From Lewinellaceae bacterium (lineage in GTDB: Bacteria; Bacteroidota; Bacteroidia; Chitinophagales; Saprospiraceae): a stretch of DNA of 64,000 bases. The stretch spans positions 1,078,880 through 1,142,879 of the forward strand of contig JACJYR010000002.1 of NCBI GenBank assembly GCA_020636005.1, read 5' to 3'. Shown here piece by piece: positions 27,092-34,931 of this stretch (position 1 is the first letter of the stretch; every line of letters starts with the position of its first letter). The notes below the pieces were generated by a model, which searched no databases, was not told the origin of the DNA, and was given only the letters and a program-made list of their open reading frames with translations. Made by a program: the position numbers and the translations under genes.

Positions 27092-30000
27092 TTAGTCAAC
27101 CAAAATCATCTTCCGGGTAGCGGAGTCCGTGCCCGTGTCGAGGCGGTAGTACAGAACGCCGGAGGCGTTCAGCTCGCCGCGCTTCAGGTCCACCTGGTGG
27201 TAGCCCTTGGTGTAGTCGCCTTCCACCACCCGCAGCACCTTGCCCTGCACGTCGCTGATGGTCAGTGTCGCAGAAGTTGCTTCGGGCAGGTAGAAGCCTA
27301 TCGCCGTCGATGCGGCGAACGGGTTCGGCGTGTTCTGGTACAGCTCGAAGCCCCCGGCCACCTTCGCACCGTCGAAGGACAGCGCAACGTTGAGCAGCTG
27401 GTTGTCGGCGCTGTACGCCTCCGCCGCCGTGTAGCGGCTGTTCACGCTGATCAGGTCGCTCAGGCGCCCGCTGCGGTTGGCCTTGAAGGTCAGCCCGAAG
27501 ACCACTTCGCCCGCTGCCAGCCGCTTGGCCTCGTCGCCGTTCCAGCTGGTGGTCAGAACGCCTTCCCCGGCCATCGTCGTGCCGAAGTTGGCAACGTCGG
27601 CCAGGCCGGGCACCACATCCACAAATTCGAGCGCACCGCGGTCGAAGCCCACCGTGAACTGGTAGCCGCTGACGTTGAAGTCGGTCGCCTTGAACTCTAC
27701 CGTGCAGGTCTCGCCGGCGGCCACCGTGCGGTCCTCCGTGTTCAGCACCAGGTCGCCGACCACCGTGCGGTCCTCGCTGCCCGTGCCGAAGTTCGTCACC
27801 GCACTGCCGTTAACGTCGCCTATCTTCACCGCCACGAAGTCGACCGCCAACTGGTCGGACGCAAGGTTGTTCAGGTTCGCAACCTCCGGGAACCCCGTCT
27901 GGAACGGGTTCGACGGGTTCGGGAACACGAAGTTCTTGCCAACGAAGCGCCAGGAGGTGTTGTTCGGGAAGTCCGTGTTGATGAACAGGATGAGCTTCCT
28001 TATCTCCACCAGGTCGAACGTCGTCACCGTGTTCGACTTGTTGGCGTCGGCGGCGATGATCCTGTAAGGCGAGCCCAGCGGCTGCACCCCGAGGATGTGC
28101 TTGCTGATGAGCACCAGGTCGAACGTCGAGACCCCGTTCAGCGGGTCTGCGTCGTACGAAGGTGCCACCGTGTAGTCGTTGCCCAGCGGCACAGAGGCAA
28201 AGTTGTAGTTGCCGCTGCCCGATGTCGTGGAGACCTGGCTGCCACCGCCCGCACCGTTGATGCTGATGCCGACGTTCTCCACGCTCAGCGCCGTCTCGGT
28301 GGCGATGTTCCCGCCAACCTGCACCACGTTCAGCGTGTCGTCGCACTGGTTCTGGTTCGCCTGTATCTCCACCTGCGTGATGCAGTAGTCGAAGTTGGCG
28401 TTCGGGGAGGCGTTGTCGAAGACGTAGATCCTAACCTGGCGCAAACCGACCGAGTCGCAGGTATATACGCGGCCGCTGTCGGCCGGGTTCGTCGAGAAGG
28501 AGAACTTCAGGGCACCCGGACAGTTGTCGAAGCTGCCTGCGTCGAAGTCGCTCGCCCAGGTCTGTACCATGCCGGTCTGCATCAGCTCTATCACCAGCCC
28601 GTCCTCGCAGTATGGCGTCGGGTTCTTGCAGTCCCTCACCGTCACCGTCGTCTCGCAGGCGCTCTGGTTGTTGCAGTTGTCCATCGCCACGTAGCGGATG
28701 TCGTAAACCCCCGGCTTCAGGTTCGGGAACAGCGTGAACTGCCCAACCGGCTGGCCGTCCTGCAGCACCACCGTGCCGGCGTTCTGCCACACGCCGTTGA
28801 TGCGGATCTGCGCCGTCAGCGTCACCTTGTGGCTGCACTCGTCCACCGTGGGCACCACCGGGCGCACGTCGGCGTCGCAGCTGTTGTCCTCGATGCAGAT
28901 GTCGGGGTTCGAGCAGTCGACGAACACAGGGTCCACCGTGTCGTTCACCTTGATGACCTGCTGGTACGTGATGTAGCCGTCCCATGGGTCGCTGTCGAGG
29001 TCAGTGTCGGGGTTCGTGGTCTGCGTAGCCTGGGCGGCGCCCGGCTTGGAGGCCGAGTTCCAGCTGTCGCGGAAAGTGCGGTTGTCGCAGTCCCCGTCGC
29101 CGTCGAGGTCGCACAGCGGGAACACCAGGCCAAGCTGGTTCTCCGGCTGCTCCACCACCTCCTGGTCTATGTTGTTGCCCACCACGCACCAGTTGATGAT
29201 GGTCCAGGTGCGCAGTATCTTGTAGCAGGCGTCCTGCACGATGGTGAACAGCTCGTCCTCGTAGGACACCGCCACCAGCTCGCAAGTCTCGTAGAATATC
29301 TCCGGCTCCCCGAAGTCAGGGGCAGAGGTGCCGCAGTTCACCGTAATATCGGCAGGGAACTCCACGACCCAGTCGGAGACGTGGTCAACGAAGATGCGGC
29401 TCGTGCAGTTCTGCGTGGCGGCGTTGCCGGCGTTGTCCGTGGCCGACCACGTGCGGGTGATGACGCCCTCCAGGCACTGGTCGAGGTTGACCGTCGTGTT
29501 GCAGGTCACGTTCACGGCGCAGTTGTCGTAGAAGGTCGCCTCGCCGAAACCGGCGTCCTTCAGGTAGGCGCACTGCTGCGCGCCCGTCAGGCCCTGCAGC
29601 TGCGTCTCCAGGTTGTCGGCAAACCAGTCGCACGTGATGCGCTTGTCCGGCGGGCAGAACGTCCGCACCGGAGGCAGCTTGTCCGTCACCTGTACGGTCA
29701 CCATGCACGTGTTGTAGTTCGGCTGGCCGGATGCGCCCAGGCCGAAGGTCTGGTTCAGGAACAGGCCCGGCGTGCCGTCGCAGCCCAGCGCAGGCGAGTT
29801 CAGCGTCGTGAAGTACGGCGTCGGGTCGCTGTCGAGCACCAGCAGGATGACCGTCTGGTCCCCGATGTCGTCGCAGCAGAAGTCCCTTGTCGGGTAGTAG
29901 CAGCGGTTGAAGATGGTCTGGGTAGCGGTAGCGTCGGACATCTTCGCCATCAGGAAGTACACCGGCTGGCAGTTGTCGTAGCTGCCGTCGTCCAGGCTCT

Positions 30001-33000
30001 CGGCGTGCAGCGTCGAGCAGCTCTGGCCTGGGTTCAGGCCGTTGTTGATGATGCTCACCTCCGTGATCTCGTCGCACACGGCCACCGGCGGCACGCGGTC
30101 GCGCAGCGTCGCCGTGATGTCGTAGAACGCCTGGTTGCCGCAGCCGTCAACAGCGTAGTAGCGGACGATGTACTGAGCAGGAAGGCCGTTCTGGTAGAGC
30201 GGGATGCCGCTCACCACGCCGCCGTTGCTCGGGATGCTGGCCAACTGAACACCGTTCAAGGTCCAAACTTCCGTGGTGTAGCCGGCAGTGCCTGAGCAGT
30301 TGTCGCCCATGTCCACTGCAGGGGGCACCTGGAAGTTGCCCTGGCACACTGCGTGCGGGCCGCCGTTCGCAGGGATGCTCGCACTGTAAACAGGAATGTC
30401 AATATTTGTCGTGAATTTGAAGGAACGCAGTTTCAGCTTCACGGCCGGCGGTACCTGGATGACGTCTTCTACCACGTTCCAGGAGTCCACGTTGCCGTTT
30501 GGCAGGAAGAATATCTGCGTCGTGTCGCCGATGTTGTAGGAAGTCTGCGTCACCGTGATGGTCGTGTTCGCACCGTTCACCACCTTCGGGCCTGCGGCGC
30601 CGATGGTATAGACCTGGTGGAAGGTGTCTTGAGTGACAGCCTTAAGGATAGGTGCCTTTTCGTCGGCCACCTTCACCACCTGGTTCACCTCGCGCACCTG
30701 TACGGGGTTGGCGCACCAGTCGATCAGCGTCCACTTGCGGACGATCTTGAAGGTACCAGGGCAGATGTTCACCACCAGGTCCTCGTGCTCCGTGCCGATG
30801 CCGCAGATGGCGCGCAGGGGCAGGCCGTCAACGGTCGGGATACCGGAACCGGTCAGTTCCAGCACGTCGGCGTCGTCGAGGCCGCTGTTCGGGCCGGGGT
30901 TGCTGTAGGGCGTGAACACGCCGCCGGGGCAGCCGTTGCCGCCGTTGGCGGTGTTCGTGCTGTTCACGCTCGGGTGGTCCTTGGAACCACTGGCGTTGGT
31001 CAGGTCGTCGTCGTCGCAGTCCTGGTCAAGGTTCACGTCTATGATGGCCGTCAATGTGTCCGTGTCCGTGATGTACGGGTGCAGCGGCGTCGGCTCTATG
31101 ATGTTCGGGAACTTGTTGTACTGGTCGCAGGTCCACTTGATGTCCAGCGGGGCATCCACGTCGCCCAGGGTCGGGCGCTCCAAGGTGATTTCCTGCTGGC
31201 ATGTGCTTTCATTACCACTACCGTCGGTAGCAGTCCATGTACGGATGATGGTCTGCGACGGGCCGCCACAGGCTCCATTAGTAACGTTGTCTAGATAGTC
31301 GAGGCTCACGCCACTGCAGTTGTCCAATGAGGGAATGGCAGGAAGGTCAACCGTTACCTGGAGGCCCACCTTGAAGATGGTACCGCCGTCCAGTACCGGG
31401 AAGTCGTCCCAGATGCGGATCTGCCATACGCCGGAAGCGTCCTTGCCATTAAAGGCCGCCATGGCCATCGGGTTGAACACGCCGGGGTTGTTCAGGCACT
31501 GAAGCGGGTCGCCGTTGCGGTCAAGGTCGTTGCAGTCAACGCCTGCGGGGCCTTGGTCGTCGAAGGTGCAGTTGATCGGGAAGAAGCCCCCGCACCCCGT
31601 TACGGCAAAGGCAGTGGCCAGCGTACCGTCCGGTGCGGTCACGTCAACGTTCACGTCGCCCGTGAAGCTGTGCTCCAGGTCGATGATGACGTTGACGTCC
31701 AGGGCCGGCGTGCCGGCGGGCAGGTTGTAGTCAAAGAAGTAGAACTGCTCCAGGTTCTGGCCTGCGGGCAGGTCGAGCGGGTCGCTGAGGTTGTCGTAGA
31801 TGATAGTCTGCGGCCCGGTAATGCCCGGTGCCGGCTGCAGCAGATCGGGGTCGCTCGGGTTGTTCGGATCCTCCGTGCAGGGGATGGTGATGTCCCGGCA
31901 CTCGATAATCGGTGCCAGTTTGTCCTCTACGTGGATGGTGCCCCAACAGGTGTTCAGGGTCACGACGTCCGTCACCTTCACCGTGATGGTCTTGCCGATG
32001 TGGCTGGCGTTCACGATGCCGGGGAGCATGCCGCCCGTTGGGCTGAGCAGGTTCACCGTGTAGCGGGTCAGGTAGCAGCCATAGGGGCCGCCTTCCAGAA
32101 TTTGGTCGGCGTTCAACGTGTCAACGCAGTCTTCGCTCAGCGAAACCTGTACGTTGTCATTACATACTAATGTGGTCGTTGGATTCGGGAATTCCAATAT
32201 CGTTACATCGAAACAACAAGTGGCCTGATTTCCTGCCACATCGAATGTTTCGAAGCAGTTGGTGGTAGTGCCCAGCGGGAATTCTGAGCCAGAAGGCAGG
32301 CCTTGTGTTTGGGTAACGGTTGGAGAACCACCACCTGCTGGGCCATTAAAATTGGTTATAGTAAGGATACCATTACCGAAGATATTATCTACAGTACGCT
32401 GAGAAAATCCGAACATATCGCCAGCAACGACTGGTATCGTAACGTTACCAGACCCCGTTACGCCTGTAGCAAGCAATTGGGTGAACACGCCATTTAACAT
32501 ATATCCTGGAGGATCAAAAATGGCATTGTCAACCGTGGAATAATTCCAGGTAAATCCTATCGTGCCTGATTGTGGCAAAATGATGTTGAAGTTTTCCTGT
32601 CCAGCGCCACCAGAGCCATTGTCTGAACCATTGATCACAACATTTGCCGGAGCACCAGCTGTATTAACACTACCATTTGAGTTAATGGCCTGGATGGTCC
32701 AGTTTGCAGGATCATAAGCACCAGCAAACCCTTGTTGCTGGAAAATGAAAGGACAGTTATCAGAAGCCGTTACCGGTGGATAGTTCACATAAGCAGCACA
32801 TTCACCTGCCGCCAGGGTCACATTGATGTCTGCCGGGCAAACAATCACCGGCGGAATATCGTCCGCCACGGAGATGTTTTGGGTAACTGTACCGACGGCA
32901 CCAGCACCATTCACTGCTTTCCAGGTGATCACATAGTTACCATTGGGCAGGTTTGGATCAACCGGAGAACCGGGCGTAAAGGGCATTTCGGGCCCGCCAT

Positions 33001-33703
33001 TCACAGAATAAGTATAAACAGCCCCTGTGCAATCGCCCATAGAGGTTGGGCTGTTAAACGCAGCGCTTGAACACACCCCCGGATCAAGGCCAAGTGCCAG
33101 GTCGGGAAGTGGGCTTGGGAAGCTACAAGGGATGGCGAAAGTAATAGACCAATTGACCAGGGTACCATCGTCGCCGCCTACTTCGTCGTCCACGATGAGT
33201 GTCCAGTTTCCATTGACGTTGAAGCCACTGAAAGCCTGGGCAAGGCCAAAGTTACAAGTCTCCAGGTTGGAACCTTCCGCACGGAAATCGCCCGTGAACG
33301 GTGCAGCTCCAGCTGCGATACAGTTGGTAGCGTTATCCCTGAAATGGGTATTAACATAATTGTCCGCCGAGCCACCGTTGTTTTCCGACAACCAAATGCG
33401 GTTTTCGCCGGCATTGGCGCCTAAATTGGTGGTGATGGGTGTGCCGCCCGGGCCAACCAGTTGGATTTCCAGGTCGGAGTCCCAGGTGTGGTTGATGTTG
33501 ATGGTCACATCGGTGATGACATAGTTGACACCGACAGTACCTGTTAAGGGGACGTTGATAACGTCCGTAGTGATACCATTCGGATTGGTGCTGGAGATGA
33601 AGCTGCCGGGGGCGCTGGAATAAGTTTGCGCAAACCCTGCCACTGCCAGGCACATACCCAAAAGCACACTACTGATCCTACGAAAAGTATTCGCTTTTTT
33701 CAT
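27092..33703 (-). CDS. Giant T9SS-secreted modular protein, copy 2 of a duplicated operon
   Basis: 2,203 residues with signal MKKANTFRRISSVLLGMCLA ... GFAQ. The N-terminal module (about 25-190) is a proprotein-convertase P-domain-like jelly roll: ININHTWDSDLEIQLVGPGG, then NGNWTLIVDDEVGGDDG. It replaces the nidogen-like module of copy 1. HYR units follow. From near residue 510 to the end (32142 down to 27086) it matches copy 1 at a constant distance of 8,201 bp at both ends, with sparse substitutions that cluster in a few patches. The remaining order is a second P-domain-like module, HYR-like units, regulatory-like, dockerin-like pair, cohesin-like and type A sorting domain. The start lies 70 bp after the small exported gene 33774-34211, so the two form an operon. 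Confidence 0.9.
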   Translation of the reverse strand: MKKANTFRRISSVLLGMCLAVAGFAQTYSSAPGSFISSTNPNGITTDVINVPLTGTVGVNYVITDVTININHTWDSDLEIQLVGPGGTPITTNLGANAGENRIWLSENNGGSADNYVNTHFRDNATNCIAAGAAPFTGDFRAEGSNLETCNFGLAQAFSGFNVNGNWTLIVDDEVGGDDGTLVNWSITFAIPCSFPSPLPDLALGLDPGVCSSAAFNSPTSMGDCTGAVYTYSVNGGPEMPFTPGSPVDPNLPNGNYVITWKAVNGAGAVGTVTQNISVADDIPPVIVCPADINVTLAAGECAAYVNYPPVTASDNCPFIFQQQGFAGAYDPANWTIQAINSNGSVNTAGAPANVVINGSDNGSGGAGQENFNIILPQSGTIGFTWNYSTVDNAIFDPPGYMLNGVFTQLLATGVTGSGNVTIPVVAGDMFGFSQRTVDNIFGNGILTITNFNGPAGGGSPTVTQTQGLPSGSEFPLGTTTNCFETFDVAGNQATCCFDVTILEFPNPTTTLVCNDNVQVSLSEDCVDTLNADQILEGGPYGCYLTRYTVNLLSPTGGMLPGIVNASHIGKTITVKVTDVVTLNTCWGTIHVEDKLAPIIECRDITIPCTEDPNNPSDPDLLQPAPGITGPQTIIYDNLSDPLDLPAGQNLEQFYFFDYNLPAGTPALDVNVIIDLEHSFTGDVNVDVTAPDGTLATAFAVTGCGGFFPINCTFDDQGPAGVDCNDLDRNGDPLQCLNNPGVFNPMAMAAFNGKDASGVWQIRIWDDFPVLDGGTIFKVGLQVTVDLPAIPSLDNCSGVSLDYLDNVTNGACGGPSQTIIRTWTATDGSGNESTCQQEITLERPTLGDVDAPLDIKWTCDQYNKFPNIIEPTPLHPYITDTDTLTAIIDVNLDQDCDDDDLTNASGSKDHPSVNSTNTANGGNGCPGGVFTPYSNPGPNSGLDDADVLELTGSGIPTVDGLPLRAICGIGTEHEDLVVNICPGTFKIVRKWTLIDWCANPVQVREVNQVVKVADEKAPILKAVTQDTFHQVYTIGAAGPKVVNGANTTITVTQTSYNIGDTTQIFFLPNGNVDSWNVVEDVIQVPPAVKLKLRSFKFTTNIDIPVYSASIPANGGPHAVCQGNFQVPPAVDMGDNCSGTAGYTTEVWTLNGVQLASIPSNGGVVSGIPLYQNGLPAQYIVRYYAVDGCGNQAFYDITATLRDRVPPVAVCDEITEVSIINNGLNPGQSCSTLHAESLDDGSYDNCQPVYFLMAKMSDATATQTIFNRCYYPTRDFCCDDIGDQTVILLVLDSDPTPYFTTLNSPALGCDGTPGLFLNQTFGLGASGQPNYNTCMVTVQVTDKLPPVRTFCPPDKRITCDWFADNLETQLQGLTGAQQCAYLKDAGFGEATFYDNCAVNVTCNTTVNLDQCLEGVITRTWSATDNAGNAATQNCTSRIFVDHVSDWVVEFPADITVNCGTSAPDFGEPEIFYETCELVAVSYEDELFTIVQDACYKILRTWTIINWCVVGNNIDQEVVEQPENQLGLVFPLCDLDGDGDCDNRTFRDSWNSASKPGAAQATQTTNPDTDLDSDPWDGYITYQQVIKVNDTVDPVFVDCSNPDICIEDNSCDADVRPVVPTVDECSHKVTLTAQIRINGVWQNAGTVVLQDGQPVGQFTLFPNLKPGVYDIRYVAMDNCNNQSACETTVTVRDCKNPTPYCEDGLVIELMQTGMVQTWASDFDAGSFDNCPGALKFSFSTNPADSGRVYTCDSVGLRQVRIYVFDNASPNANFDYCITQVEIQANQNQCDDTLNVVQVGGNIATETALSVENVGISINGAGGGSQVSTTSGSGNYNFASVPLGNDYTVAPSYDADPLNGVSTFDLVLISKHILGVQPLGSPYRIIAADANKSNTVTTFDLVEIRKLILFINTDFPNNTSWRFVGKNFVFPNPSNPFQTGFPEVANLNNLASDQLAVDFVAVKIGDVNGSAVTNFGTGSEDRTVVGDLVLNTEDRTVAAGETCTVEFKATDFNVSGYQFTVGFDRGALEFVDVVPGLADVANFGTTMAGEGVLTTSWNGDEAKRLAAGEVVFGLTFKANRSGRLSDLISVNSRYTAAEAYSADNQLLNVALSFDGAKVAGGFELYQNTPNPFAASTAIGFYLPEATSATLTISDVQGKVLRVVEGDYTKGYHQVDLKRGELNASGVLYYRLDTGTDSATRKMILVD

Positions 33704-33773
33704 GAGATGTTTAATTTGAATAAATTTTTTAATTGTAAGCTGAATTTTAAGCCTCGATTGAACAACCAGGCTA

Positions 33774-34211
33774 TCAGAAGGTCAATAAGCTGACAGCTTC
33801 CTGCTTGATTTGGATAAGAAAGTTTGTGCTTGGACGGGGAAGCGGGAACGCTGCACCAGTCAAACCACTTGAAATAGCTTCGGCAACTGTTTGGCCTTTG
33901 CCAAGGTTGTCAGAGATTTCATTGTAGTAATTGTACTTTCTCTCCAAAGATGAGAACAGCGGAGTGCCGTTTAGGGCCTTCATCTGTAACATCAGTTGCT
34001 CCATTGAGCTTTGCAACAATGCCTGCGCTGAGACCGCATCGACGAAGTTGCCAGCAGGGACTGCGTAAATCCCTTTTGAAGGGCCGCTACCGTTGTTAGC
34101 GCCGATCAAACTCGCTTGGGTCTGTGCATTTGCCTGTTCGGTCCCCAAAAGGAGGAAAGAAATGGTGAGCAGCAACCCCATTAAAGCGATCTTGAAATTC
34201 ACTTTTTTCAT
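33774..34211 (-). CDS. Small exported protein, first gene of duplicated operon 2
   Basis: 145 residues from ATG 34211 (MKKVNFKIALMGLLLTISFL ... ANAQTQAS). It is a diverged paralog of 25692-26141: the signal regions share MKKVNFK, and the mature parts share P-x-GNFV, SLE-x-KYNYYNEISDNLGKG and the final SLLTF. It is Cys-free and mostly helical. The first ten codons and the nucleotides around the start are almost identical to those of its paralog, while the mature part has diverged, so this gene has not been homogenised like the giant gene behind it. Family and function not recognised. Confidence 0.82.
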   Translation of the reverse strand: MKKVNFKIALMGLLLTISFLLLGTEQANAQTQASLIGANNGSGPSKGIYAVPAGNFVDAVSAQALLQSSMEQLMLQMKALNGTPLFSSLERKYNYYNEISDNLGKGQTVAEAISSGLTGAAFPLPRPSTNFLIQIKQEAVSLLTF

Positions 34212-34286
34212 GAGATTAGAATTTTTAGTTAATGAATTATTTATTGAAAGATGTAAGTTGCAGATGGCGTGGCCAGAAAAAGAAAA

Positions 34287-34329
34287 AGGCATTAGCTGCC
34301 ACACCCTTGGGGTGGACAGGCTAATGCCT
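34287..34329 (-). promoter_or_regulatory. Terminator-like hairpin in operon 2 leader (possible attenuator)
   Basis: Outer stem AGGCATTAGC / GCTAATGCCT, with an inner stem ACCC/GGGT, followed on the minus strand by TTTTTCTTTTTCTGG. It is 76 bp before the start codon. Its stem differs from that of operon 1 yet keeps pairing, which supports the structure. Confidence 0.6.
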
Positions 34330-34354
34330 AGATCGATTAAATAGCGTATTGTGT

Positions 34355-34385
34355 GTAAGATTCGTTTCAACGAGATTATAATTTG
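34355..34385 (-). promoter_or_regulatory. Conserved 31-nt leader block, operon 2
   Basis: Counterpart of 26284-26314 (28/31 identical), also 26 bp from the hairpin. Confidence 0.45.
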
Positions 34386-34931
34386 TTCGGGAAAAGACCC
34401 CAGGATTCAAATGCCAGAGGCAAAAAATACCTCTTGTGTATATGTATGGTTAAAGTAAACCGAAATATAAAATCTTACTAAAATGACCGATGGATGGTGA
34501 AACACAGGCAGCAGAAAAACACAAACACGATTTGCAACTGTGCATGGTTGCAAAGCTTAGTTAGATGCCTGAATCGGTTAAAGGGAAGCAGAATGGAAGA
34601 AAAATAACTTGCGGTTTGGATTATAATCTGCTTTTAAAGTTTCTAATTTACCAACGTCTGATTTTTCACAGTTTGCAAAGATAGCACCACGTTTATGCGA
34701 ATATATACCAAAAGGAGGGTATTTAATAAATTATACTTTTTAATTCTTCAAAAGGTGCTTTCATCCTCCTTTCATAAATCAGCGTCAAAGTTAGTTCTTT
34801 TGAATTCCTAAGCAAACAGAAAGCGTGATATTTTTCTAATGGGGTGCAACAGCACTCATTGCAACTGGCATCCCGGGGAATTTGGCAAATTGATACTCCC
34901 CGAGGCCAGTGAAAAAGCTGCTTTGGCTGGT
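34386..34931. other. AT-rich spacer upstream of operon 2
   Basis: No gene seen. It contains the predicted promoter at 34676-34683 and the AT-rich tract GGTATTTAATA. Confidence 0.45.
34676..34683 (-). promoter_or_regulatory. Predicted promoter of operon 2, -7 box TATCTTTG
   Basis: Same box and partly the same surroundings as 26681-26688. It predicts a leader near 460 nt. Confidence 0.5.

Noticed and set aside
18891..33703. Dense repeats considered as a CRISPR array
   Set aside because: No regular 25-40 bp repeats with unique spacers; repetition is due to the HYR units and the duplicated genes.
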